Shown here: in pieces, positions 40,848-49,441 of the stretch
How positions within the stretch are numbered: the first letter of the stretch is position 1
How the letters are laid out: each line of letters begins with the position of its first letter
Translations under genes and position numbers: made by a program
Notes under the pieces: model-generated
Told to the model about the DNA's origin: nothing
Seen by the model: only the letters and a program-made list of their open reading frames with translations
Database searches by the model: none
Origin: Nitrososphaerota archaeon
GTDB taxonomy: Archaea > Thermoproteota > Nitrososphaeria > Nitrososphaerales > Gagatemarchaeaceae
Assembly (NCBI GenBank): GCA_028867035.1
Contig: JAGWHB010000005.1
Location: 1 to 64,000 of the forward strand
Direction of reading: 5' to 3'
Length of the DNA: 64,000 nucleotides

Positions 40848-42071
40848 CTGTCTACGATCAAAATCGGCCTCGTTGGTAAGACCAACGCTGGGAAGACTAC
40901 ATTGTTCAACTCGATGACCCTACTCTCAGGTGAAGTAAGCACCAGGCCCTTCACTACAGTGCGGCCCGACGTTGGTATGGCCAGCGTAGTCACACTTTGC
41001 GTGCACAAAGAGTTCGGGCTCCAAGGAGACAACCCAGTAAACTCGAAGTGTGAAGACGGGTGGAGATTCATCCCCATTGAGGTGACTGACTTGCCAGGGC
41101 TGATCAAAGGGGCGGCATCCGGGAAAGGCCTCGGGAATCAGTTCCTCAGCGTCGCTGCTCAATCAAACGCATTGCTTCATGTCGTGGACGCGTCAGGAAG
41201 CGTCGACAAGGATGGGAAGATTTCAGAGCCGGGGACAGGAGACCCTATTGCGGATTTCCTCGATACGGAATTGGAACTCGTCCTTTGGTATGTGCGCCTG
41301 TGGAATTCCAACCTCCCCAAGATATCAAAGCTCTCGAAGACTCCAGGCTACGGCACCCCCATGGCTGTCGAGGAAGTCATGCAAGGAATCGGGGTAAGGA
41401 GGGAACATGTAATAGCAGCGATGAAGGACTCCCTTCTCGAAGAGAAGCCAGTCGATTCGTGGACAGAAAAAGAAACACAGGTGTTTTGCTGGTCTCTGAG
41501 GGAGTTCTCCAAACCCACCATTCTAATTGCGAACAAAATGGATCTCTCACGCGCGCCAGATGGTTTCGAAGCACTCCGAGCCCGATTCAAGGGTTTGATT
41601 GTGGTTCCTACAAGTGGTGAAGCTGAATTGACTCTGCGAAGGGCCGAAGCAAAAGATCTCATCAAATACGTCCCTGGAGAAGAGAGGTTCGACATACTCA
41701 AGCCTCAGGATTTGAACGATGCACAGAAAAGCGCCCTTGCCTATATCAGACGAAAGGTATTTGGAGAATACTTGAGAACAGGGGTACAATTCGCCCTTAA
41801 TGTTGCTATTTTCAAGTTGTTGAGAAACATTTCCGTCTACGGAGTCAGCGATCCCCAAAAACTAACCGACAAGGATGGAAGGGTGCTTCCCGATGTCTAC
41901 CTTCTGCCCAGTGGGTCGACAGTAGAAGATCTGGCTACGCACATTCATACCGACCTCGCGAAGGGTCTTCTATATGCAGTTGACGCCAGGACTGGGCTGC
42001 ACCTTCCCTCAAATTATGCGCTAAGGGATCGGGATGTCCTGTCAATAGTTTCCGCCGGGCACAAAATCTAG
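40848..42071 (+). CDS. Obg/YchF-family GTPase with TGS domain
   Basis: A 407-aa protein. G1 is KIGLVGKTNAGKTTLFNS. Further motifs are the switch I region (STRPFTTVRPDVG), G3 (DLPGLIKGA) and G4 (NKMD). The C-terminal TGS domain covers about the last 70 residues (LPDVYLLPSGSTVEDLATHI). This is the archaeal MJ1332-like branch of translation-associated GTPases. The P-loop lies upstream of the first TTG (40902) and the frame is closed by TAG at 40836, with no ATG/GTG/TTG between. The start must therefore be a non-standard codon, CTG at 40848 (M-STIKIGLVG) or ACG at 40854. CTATAAGTA lies about 38 nt before the CTG. Confidence 0.85.
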   Translation: MSTIKIGLVGKTNAGKTTLFNSMTLLSGEVSTRPFTTVRPDVGMASVVTLCVHKEFGLQGDNPVNSKCEDGWRFIPIEVTDLPGLIKGAASGKGLGNQFLSVAAQSNALLHVVDASGSVDKDGKISEPGTGDPIADFLDTELELVLWYVRLWNSNLPKISKLSKTPGYGTPMAVEEVMQGIGVRREHVIAAMKDSLLEEKPVDSWTEKETQVFCWSLREFSKPTILIANKMDLSRAPDGFEALRARFKGLIVVPTSGEAELTLRRAEAKDLIKYVPGEERFDILKPQDLNDAQKSALAYIRRKVFGEYLRTGVQFALNVAIFKLLRNISVYGVSDPQKLTDKDGRVLPDVYLLPSGSTVEDLATHIHTDLAKGLLYAVDARTGLHLPSNYALRDRDVLSIVSAGHKI

Positions 42072-44446
42072 GAAATCCTCCATGTCTTGTGACCTAATCT
42101 GTCTGGAATAGCTTCTCGCAGATAGAAATTCAGTACTGATTTCCTCACATCCCATTCTAATGTACCAACATGAGCGATGTTTACGGGCTCTCCTCTGTAT
42201 GTGGGCCATTTCTTCAGGTCGTCTAGCGCTTGTTTTCGACAAGAGAAATAGGACTGATAGGCATCCTTTGACCATCTGAATTCGAAATAACTCAGTTTGC
42301 CTGATGTGTTTGAGCGTTGAACGCTGTCAGGACCCCTCTTCTTTGATTCGTTAGTCCGCCAGACATGGTCAAATGGGTGATATTCCATTTCCTTCCACTG
42401 ACCCAGTGTAGATAGAAGATAGCGTTGGATTTCCTCGGCAATGTCACCCTTCACGCACCAAGCCTCAAACGGCCCGGAGGCAGCGTTAATCCTCGATCTT
42501 ACGATTTCTTGAAACCTTGGTGAAACCCGGAAAACGTGTGAATCTCCAATATATTCAGGGAGTGAAAGCAGCTTGAAGTCTTCATGAAACTTGCTGGCGT
42601 CGAATTTGTCCATTCTAAATCGAAATGTTGGCCTGCTGTAACTGCTTTGTCTATATGATATGTCCACACCAGAGTCGGCTGCATTCATGCCGAGCACTGG
42701 CGATTTCTGATTAAAGCGCACTCGTGTCGTTCTCCCATCGAACCAGAAGAAAATCGGCTTCCCAGTGTGTTCTATTTCTGCCCTTAGACAGACTTCGAGC
42801 TTATTCGTGCTCAAACGCGGATTAGTTAGGTGCACTTCATTTTCGTCAACCTTCATTATGAACTTGCCTCGACTCGCCTTTAGAGCGACATTCTCCAAGT
42901 TCTTGGGTTGATGGCTGTTGAAATTCAGGACGAAGTCGTTCATCATATGACGTTTCACATATTGTACTTCCATGATGTCCCCGAACCTCGCTCCTAATCC
43001 CTTCACTAGTATCATGCACACATGGTAACTTGGTTTGTGAGTGTTGAACCGTAACGTTGTGTAACATTTGACCTCGCGCTGTTCCCTATTGGAGAGATTC
43101 TTTACCCCAATTTCCACTATGGGATTCTTTTCTTGCCTGTCGTATGGATTGTCGAACCCCATCGACCCGAGGTAGTGTCGATAAATTCGAAATGCAGGAC
43201 CTTGATGAGTTTTTGTCACCCGGAGGCATCGTTTATCGGTGACGTGATCAATCGTAATGTCGTAACTTGCGCCGAGGTGCAATGTATCACGAAAAGACTG
43301 ACTGACGTGGAGGTAGATACTTGGCCGAGCTGCATGATTCTCGGTCTGGGAGAACCTAGTCCAAGTTCCACCAGTGTCCCCGATTCTGTAGTGTATCTCG
43401 TAAGTCTGCCCTACCTCTAATTTGCTTCCAGTCAACGCCTCGAATTTGGATTTTGATACTAAGAAGTAGGCTCCTCTGCTCTCCCACTTTCCAGCTAGGA
43501 CCATGGGAACAACTTTGGGTTCTTCGATGTTCCCATTGATTTTATTCTCGTATGGGCTGCAACGCGTGTAGACTTCATTTCCACGTCTTGAATCACATTC
43601 TATTCCCCTTGAATTGGGTGAACCAAGAGCAATGCCGGAATGCTCAGGAGTTCCCTGCTTTTTGTCCAGTTCTTGCATTCCAGGTCCGGCTTGCTGTTGT
43701 ATCTTCGGCACGTCAGGATGAGGTTCTTGGGGGGTTGTGGATTTCTGTTCCGTCTTCTGTCCTAAGGTGTCCCGAATTGCTTGTCCTTCAACGGATTGAA
43801 CTTCAGCCGATTTAATGTCCGTAGCAGGTGCAATCTTAGGGGGAGCCTCTGAACCAGGTTCAACCGTACCAGCAGGTTTTGCGGGCATTTTCTCAGGACT
43901 GGGTTTGCCAGGAGGAGAATCGGTTGATTGTTCAGGGTTGGGCGAAGTGGTTTGGGCATTCAATTTTTCCGATTCATTATTCACATTCTGCTGATAATGA
44001 CCACCATCGGATGGCTTTGGCCGTATGTCACCCGTTGCTGAATCTGTTGCTTGCTGGGGGCCTGGACTGGTAGATTCTTGTATCTGCTCGTTGGGTGCCT
44101 TTTCGTTCGAACTTACTGAAGGCTGCCCCTCTTGAGAGGTGACGTCGCCATTTGCTCGCGCGGGGCCTTGGCTGACTTGGGATGAATCTGCACTGCCTTC
44201 TTCTTCGTCATACTTTTCTTTCAGTTCTTTGGCGTAGGCCTCGAACTCTTTCTGTCCGACCTCCACGTCCATTTTGGGTGATTCGGGCGCCCTGTCTGGG
44301 ACGACGTTCTGGTCGGAGTTGCCATGGTCTGATTCGGGTGCCCCGTTTGATTCCCTTTGTTTCCCCTCTAACTCCTCGGCGTAATTCGCGAAGGGATCTT
44401 TGTCGGGATTCTCATCCCCTTCTCTCCGCTCACCCTCGCCTGGCAT
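42068..44446 (-). CDS. Long disordered protein with possible nuclease-like C-terminus
   Basis: A 792-aa protein, the last gene of the HerA operon. Residues 1 to about 300 are low-complexity, acidic and rich in Pro, Ser, Gln and Glu (presumably disordered). Residues about 310-600 contain repeated beta-rich segments (FLVSKSKFEALTGSKLEVGQ, SIYLHVSQSFRDTLHLGASY). Near residue 705, KKRGPDSVQ followed by KLSYFEFRWS resembles the D...E-x-K core of PD-(D/E)xK nucleases, with Arg in place of Lys, so the nuclease call is weak. Its start overlaps the HerA-type gene by 17 bp and its stop overlaps the converging GTPase gene by 4 bp. Confidence 0.5.
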   Translation of the reverse strand: MPGEGERREGDENPDKDPFANYAEELEGKQRESNGAPESDHGNSDQNVVPDRAPESPKMDVEVGQKEFEAYAKELKEKYDEEEGSADSSQVSQGPARANGDVTSQEGQPSVSSNEKAPNEQIQESTSPGPQQATDSATGDIRPKPSDGGHYQQNVNNESEKLNAQTTSPNPEQSTDSPPGKPSPEKMPAKPAGTVEPGSEAPPKIAPATDIKSAEVQSVEGQAIRDTLGQKTEQKSTTPQEPHPDVPKIQQQAGPGMQELDKKQGTPEHSGIALGSPNSRGIECDSRRGNEVYTRCSPYENKINGNIEEPKVVPMVLAGKWESRGAYFLVSKSKFEALTGSKLEVGQTYEIHYRIGDTGGTWTRFSQTENHAARPSIYLHVSQSFRDTLHLGASYDITIDHVTDKRCLRVTKTHQGPAFRIYRHYLGSMGFDNPYDRQEKNPIVEIGVKNLSNREQREVKCYTTLRFNTHKPSYHVCMILVKGLGARFGDIMEVQYVKRHMMNDFVLNFNSHQPKNLENVALKASRGKFIMKVDENEVHLTNPRLSTNKLEVCLRAEIEHTGKPIFFWFDGRTTRVRFNQKSPVLGMNAADSGVDISYRQSSYSRPTFRFRMDKFDASKFHEDFKLLSLPEYIGDSHVFRVSPRFQEIVRSRINAASGPFEAWCVKGDIAEEIQRYLLSTLGQWKEMEYHPFDHVWRTNESKKRGPDSVQRSNTSGKLSYFEFRWSKDAYQSYFSCRKQALDDLKKWPTYRGEPVNIAHVGTLEWDVRKSVLNFYLREAIPDRLGHKTWRIS

Positions 44447-47354
44447 CCCTGTCCGCCCTCGCCATGTAGGCCATCACCTCCCTGGGGAACCGCTCTCTGT
44501 CTCGGTCGTCAAATGGAAGATAGAACTCGGTCCCCATCTGCAGCAGCTTCTGGACAACCTCCAGGAACTCGTACTGGTCCGAGGCTATGCCTAACGCGGC
44601 GTTTGTGACCAAGTCGAGCATCTTGTCGGGGGTGTGCTGTGTGAGGATCTCGTCGTACCCCTCCCTGAACCTGGCCCTGAACCACTCGCCGTCGACGATT
44701 TTCTGAAGCCTGTCTCTCAGGACGGAGGCGGGAGCCCTCGGGAGCGGGTTCTTGAGATAGAACTCCGCCATCAGCCTCTTCACCGCCTCGTCGTCCATCA
44801 GCCCTGGCGCCAGCCCCAGCTCGGCTGGCCTGTTGGGCACCACCATCTTGATGGGTAGCGGATGCCTTGAGAGATGGACTACCGCTTCCCCAGGCTTCAA
44901 CGCCCAGAGGGCCTCCGACTGTCCCTCGGTCATCCCCATGGACCCGGCCAACACCTTCCTGTCGTCCTCTGCCGGAACCCGGTGGACTATCTTGGTGGCC
45001 GTGTTCTTGATGGCGTCCGGGAGAATCTTGGTCGGTATCTGCTCGACGACCACCAGCCCCTCTCCGTAGGCCCGCACCTCGGCGAGCATGTTCGCGAAGT
45101 GCTCCACCATCACCTTCCTCGAGTCGGCACCCTCTGGGTCCCCCTTTGTGGTCGAGACGTTGGGGAGGAGCCTGTGCGCTTCTTCGATGATAGTCACGTG
45201 TCTGAGGCTCTTCGACTGCCCCTTCGCCTCCAGGTACTCGGCCAGGTTAGAGAGGAGCAGGGCAGCGATGAATGCCTTCTCCTCGGGGTGGGAGATGCCC
45301 TTCAGCTCTACTACCGTGGGCCGCCGTAGTATCGTCTCGAGCGACGTCGAAGCGGTCGTGTTGAAGATGTCTGCTTCCTTGCCCAGCTCGAGGTTGTCTA
45401 TCCGGACCCTCATAGCGGATTCGATGTTCATGATGACGTTGGGCTCGTACCCCAGCTTCCGCGTCACCGAATCTGATGTCTGCCGGAAGTCGGCAAGGGT
45501 GATTGGCCTCCCCCTCTTGTCGCTCCGAAGGTCCCACCCGCATGTAGTGTACGTCTCGACCAGGACCTTTTTGATGACATAGCAGAGCGGAGCCCACATC
45601 GTGAAGCTCGAGTTCCAAGCGGCCTCGATGGAATCTAGGTGTGTCTTGGTGCTGACGCCGGGTGGGGGCTCGAATATGTTCAGCCTGAAGGGAGCCGCGT
45701 CCTCTCCTGGCGTGAACACCTGCAAGCTCTTGACGTAGCCGGCGAGGCTCCGATACTCGGTCTTCACAGGCTCGATGACCAGGAATGGGATGCCCATGTC
45801 GTAGAGTTGCATGCTCAGGTTGAAGGATGAGGTGGTCTTGCCTGAGCCGGTCTGCCCGCTGAGGTGGATGTGCTTGGTCATATCATCCAGTGGGAGCCTT
45901 ACCTTGTGCCCGCTCTTGCCTGACTGGAGGACCACCTCTCCGAGGCAGATCTCCCCTTCAAGTGGCGGAGGGAGCTCGAACTCCACCGCGGGGGCCACTT
46001 CCGTTCCCATGGCCATCTGCGGGATCCAGACGAAGGGCGCGGCCTCGGAAGGAAGGATTACCGAGGGTCTCCCTCGGGGGGTGAGGTCCCGAAACGGCGT
46101 TCTCTGGCCGATTACCTTCAGTCCCCCTGACTTCGTGTCGCTCGATAGGCTCGACCGGGCGACCCCTGCCGCGAGCATCGCAACCTTAAGGGCCTCGTCC
46201 TGGGTCTTGCCCCTGCCGGTGACATACGCCCACACGTCGATTGCCTGGGGTGATGCGTGCCGCTCGACCATTTTCGCCGCCTCCTCCAGCTCGATTCCAA
46301 CGAAGTGGTCCTGGACGGAAGTCGTGGTCTGCTCGCCTGCAATCGACGACGAACTCATCTGCTGACCTACCCGCCTGGCGAGTTCGCGCTGCTTCCTTCG
46401 GGCGATGATGGTTGAGATCGGGTTGCTACCGCGGTGCCGGATGACGACTTCGTAGTCCCCTTCGAAGCCGTTCTCGATGAAGAACCTGGCCAGGGGTTCA
46501 AGTGGGTTTGGGGAAGGCTCGGGCGCGCCCATCAGGAGTATGGACGCAGAAGGCTCCGCATCGGCGGGCATCATTGCCACGGCAGGGAGGGTTTCAGGGA
46601 GGTATGTCTTCGCGGTTGAGAGCAGTTGCTTTTCAATTGATGAGACGCTGTCCCTCCCCCGAGCCATGAGGACGACCCGGCCCCTACGCTCCCTGAAGCT
46701 CAGCCTGAACTCGGTCGTCAGCTTCGTCGAACTCAAGGCTCGGGCGAACCTCTGGAATCTGATGGCTTCTTCCTGGATGACCTTCTCTTCGGATTTTCCT
46801 CTGATCTGCTTGATGGGGGTCAATCGCAGTTCAACGGCTGCAATGTTCGATCGCCTCCCAATGAGACGGAACAGGAGAGTAGGTACCTCGAGCACAACTC
46901 CTACTATCCTTTCGGTAAGACCAAGTAGCGTGCCACTCGAAAGCAAGCCCAGGATCAGAAGCCCGACGAGGCCGATGACCGCAAGGGGTTCGCCAACGGA
47001 ATCGATAGCCGGTGCCGCCTGAACCGTGGCAAATGCAGTCGCGCCTACGAAGATTAGAGCGGACGCCCCGAAGGTAACCACGAGACCTTTGACGTGCCTT
47101 GCCACCAGGCGAAACCATCTTCCGCTCCGGCCGAATACTGACAGCAAGGCAGGCACGGTGAAGAACACGAGCACGGTGGCCCCAGACGAGGCCTGGAGCA
47201 GGTCACCTCCCGCTAGGTTGTAGACGCTTGGAGCGTACGGATCCAGGCCAAGGCGCAGAACGAATGTGCTTGCCGCCGCCAAGATGACCGCAAGGAGGAT
47301 GTAACCGACGACGAGTATCAGCGCAATCAGGATCAGTTTTCCTACGGCTCCCAT
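44430..47354 (-). CDS. Membrane-anchored HerA/VirB4-type ATPase
   Basis: A 974-aa protein. Up to four transmembrane segments lie in the first about 160 residues. A beta/alpha region follows (about 170-440). The ATPase domain has Walker A HIHLSGQTGSGKTTSS near residue 500 and Walker B HVTIIEEAHRLL near residue 720, with the DUF87/HerA pattern in between (LVIEPVKTEYRSL). HerA-like proteins form hexameric DNA pumps. Membrane-anchored forms include CedB of the Sulfolobus DNA-import system and VirB4-like ATPases. It is the fourth gene of a five-gene operon. Confidence 0.85.
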   Translation of the reverse strand: MGAVGKLILIALILVVGYILLAVILAAASTFVLRLGLDPYAPSVYNLAGGDLLQASSGATVLVFFTVPALLSVFGRSGRWFRLVARHVKGLVVTFGASALIFVGATAFATVQAAPAIDSVGEPLAVIGLVGLLILGLLSSGTLLGLTERIVGVVLEVPTLLFRLIGRRSNIAAVELRLTPIKQIRGKSEEKVIQEEAIRFQRFARALSSTKLTTEFRLSFRERRGRVVLMARGRDSVSSIEKQLLSTAKTYLPETLPAVAMMPADAEPSASILLMGAPEPSPNPLEPLARFFIENGFEGDYEVVIRHRGSNPISTIIARRKQRELARRVGQQMSSSSIAGEQTTTSVQDHFVGIELEEAAKMVERHASPQAIDVWAYVTGRGKTQDEALKVAMLAAGVARSSLSSDTKSGGLKVIGQRTPFRDLTPRGRPSVILPSEAAPFVWIPQMAMGTEVAPAVEFELPPPLEGEICLGEVVLQSGKSGHKVRLPLDDMTKHIHLSGQTGSGKTTSSFNLSMQLYDMGIPFLVIEPVKTEYRSLAGYVKSLQVFTPGEDAAPFRLNIFEPPPGVSTKTHLDSIEAAWNSSFTMWAPLCYVIKKVLVETYTTCGWDLRSDKRGRPITLADFRQTSDSVTRKLGYEPNVIMNIESAMRVRIDNLELGKEADIFNTTASTSLETILRRPTVVELKGISHPEEKAFIAALLLSNLAEYLEAKGQSKSLRHVTIIEEAHRLLPNVSTTKGDPEGADSRKVMVEHFANMLAEVRAYGEGLVVVEQIPTKILPDAIKNTATKIVHRVPAEDDRKVLAGSMGMTEGQSEALWALKPGEAVVHLSRHPLPIKMVVPNRPAELGLAPGLMDDEAVKRLMAEFYLKNPLPRAPASVLRDRLQKIVDGEWFRARFREGYDEILTQHTPDKMLDLVTNAALGIASDQYEFLEVVQKLLQMGTEFYLPFDDRDRERFPREVMAYMARADRDARRG

Positions 47355-47360
47355 GGCCGC

Positions 47361-48410
47361 TCACTCGTAGACCCTAGCCACGGCCTGCAGCTGCGCCCGG
47401 GTGAGCTCGACCTGCGGAGTACCCAAAGACGCGACGAGGATGACCTGGCCCTGCTGGCTTTCCGTCTGGGTCAGCCGCTGGCCCAAGGTCTCCCCCTCCG
47501 TCGCAGCCATGCTGCTCAAGAACGCAGTGTACCTGTCAGGGTGCGGGGCGCCAACCTTCTGAATGGCTTCGTGCAGAAGTTCCTTGACCGTGAGCAGACC
47601 CACGCTTCTCTCACCGGTTCCTGAGAGGATCGAAGTCACTTTGAGAGTCTTGTCGGGCCTGGCGTAGAGCTCGAACGAATCCACGAAGCCGTGTTGGCCC
47701 TCGACACCCACAACGCCGTAGTCTGAAACGGAGATGAACTGGCGCTGGTCCTCTATGCGAGATTCGATCCGGGAGGACTGCAAAGCAGTGGCAGCAACTG
47801 CTTCGACGCTGCCGAGCGGGAGCAGATAGACGCCGAGTGGGACGAGCGCCCGGGCGGTGGATTGCATCCGCCTTGTGAGCTGGTCCTCGGCGCCCGTGAG
47901 GCTGAAGGAATTCGCCGAGTAGACGACAAAGATTCGCGGGGTGGGGTTGGATACCAGCAGGAGCCTCTCGTTGACTCCCGATAGCGCACCTTCGACGTCC
48001 CTGGTCGAGACCTTGACTTCGGCCACGGCGCCCCAATGGAACGGGTTCAACCGGGATCGGAGAAGTATCGAGTTCTCCACCGGCGTGAATCTTGACGCCA
48101 CACGGACTGAAAGGCGGTGTCTGAACAGAAGGGCCATGCCCGCCAGGAGAAATACAATGGGGGAGAGGATGCCTCCGGAGAAGAACGCCACCACGCTGAG
48201 CAGTATGAGGATGACACCTATCCCGTTCAGCCAGGAACCAAATCCCCTCCTGGCAGGCCGGGTGCTCTTGACGGACCTGCCTCTGCGCTTTCCTCTAATC
48301 AGCGAGGGCAGAATCAGGAGCCCGAGGATCGGGACTGCGACTATCCACGCCCCGATGGCCGCGGCGAAGAGCGCGAACAGGAACAAGCCAGCTTTCATCA
48401 TCCACCCCAT
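47361..48410 (-). CDS. Membrane protein of the HerA operon (349 aa)
   Basis: Two or three N-terminal transmembrane segments (about residues 5-38 and 58-95), then a cytoplasmic alpha/beta domain. A region with ENSILLRSRLNPFHWGAVAE and QLTRRMQSTARALVPLGVYL recalls the part of the 974-aa ATPase before its P-loop (KQLLSTAKTYLPETLPAV), as if both carry the same module. It has no ATPase motif. Its ATG overlaps the preceding gene by one base, and it ends 6 bp before the large ATPase gene. Confidence 0.55.
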   Translation of the reverse strand: MGWMMKAGLFLFALFAAAIGAWIVAVPILGLLILPSLIRGKRRGRSVKSTRPARRGFGSWLNGIGVILILLSVVAFFSGGILSPIVFLLAGMALLFRHRLSVRVASRFTPVENSILLRSRLNPFHWGAVAEVKVSTRDVEGALSGVNERLLLVSNPTPRIFVVYSANSFSLTGAEDQLTRRMQSTARALVPLGVYLLPLGSVEAVAATALQSSRIESRIEDQRQFISVSDYGVVGVEGQHGFVDSFELYARPDKTLKVTSILSGTGERSVGLLTVKELLHEAIQKVGAPHPDRYTAFLSSMAATEGETLGQRLTQTESQQGQVILVASLGTPQVELTRAQLQAVARVYE

Positions 48411-49441
48411 CAGTGGAACCCCTCCTCGTCGAGCATCGTGAAGCCGTATTGGGAGTAGTCCGCCATCGCTGGATGCCTCTGGACCCAGATTGCCTTACCG
48501 TCGCGGGACTCCCCAGGGTCGTCCTCCGGGTTGACCGCAGTCGGATTCCACTTCAACTTCCTGCCTGCCGTCGCCTTCGTCAGCTCGAAGCTGAACTTCG
48601 CATCATGGCCGAGGATGAGGCCTCCGTAGGGCTTCCTGTCCCACTCGTCTATGGGGCTGATGGAGACGTGGCTGGTGGTCAGCACGGATATGTCGAACTG
48701 GATGCAGAGCCTCTGGGCGTGAGAAAGGAGCATGGCCAGACTGGAGCTCCTCGCAGGTAGGTCCTGGGTGTTGGGGTACGCGGACTTCAGCGGGGCCGAG
48801 AGGGAATCGTAGACAAGCAGCTTCGCCTTTGTCTGCTCGATCAGGCGGTAGAGGGCCGATTCGTAGACGGGGGTGGATTTCAGCCGCAATTCCACCCTCG
48901 GGTTCTTCGAGCCCTCTGACACGTGGGTCTCGGCGTCGACCCCGTGGAGCTTCAGGAGGTCTGCTATGGCCGGCATCTGGACGATGAGGACGCTCGGCTC
49001 CTTGGGGGTGTCGATCTGGAACTCGAACTCCGGGCAGAGGATGTCCGCCACGGTCGAGAGGTGGTTCTCGGAGTAGGCGACTCCGGCGTGCGTTAGGGTC
49101 CCGCTGAGGAGCGAGACGAGCTCGCTCCTTGAGACCCCCTTCTTCTTGGTAGAACTCTTCGGGACCTTCTCCAGCTTTACCTCCTGGATGGGGATCTCCT
49201 TCCCGAACCTCTTGGTCATCCCGGGGAGCCTGTAGCCGACGAGGTAGCTCATGTAGGACTGCTCGGTGTCGAGGACCACGGCAGTCCGCCCGGCTGAGAC
49301 CGTGGAGCAGGCGGCCTGGAAGCAGAGTATGCTCTTCCCAAGCGCCTTCTCACCGAAGACCTGGCTGATGGTCCCGGTCGGCAGCCCTCCATCGGTGAGC
49401 AGGTCGAGGGCCTTGATCTGGGTGGGGAGCTTCTCCATCAT
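48410..49441 (-). CDS. RecA/RadA-like ATPase
   Basis: A 343-aa RecA-fold protein with Walker A GEKALGKSILCFQAA near residue 30, Walker B AKLLVYDSLSAPL near residue 210 and LTTSHVSIS shortly after. The N-terminal helix-hairpin-helix of RadA is missing, and an insertion of about 100 residues sits between the two Walker motifs. It is closer to RadB/KaiC-type paralogues than to the recombinase RadA. It is the second gene of the HerA operon, overlapping both neighbours by 1-4 bases. Confidence 0.7.
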   Translation of the reverse strand: MMEKLPTQIKALDLLTDGGLPTGTISQVFGEKALGKSILCFQAACSTVSAGRTAVVLDTEQSYMSYLVGYRLPGMTKRFGKEIPIQEVKLEKVPKSSTKKKGVSRSELVSLLSGTLTHAGVAYSENHLSTVADILCPEFEFQIDTPKEPSVLIVQMPAIADLLKLHGVDAETHVSEGSKNPRVELRLKSTPVYESALYRLIEQTKAKLLVYDSLSAPLKSAYPNTQDLPARSSSLAMLLSHAQRLCIQFDISVLTTSHVSISPIDEWDRKPYGGLILGHDAKFSFELTKATAGRKLKWNPTAVNPEDDPGESRDGKAIWVQRHPAMADYSQYGFTMLDEEGFH

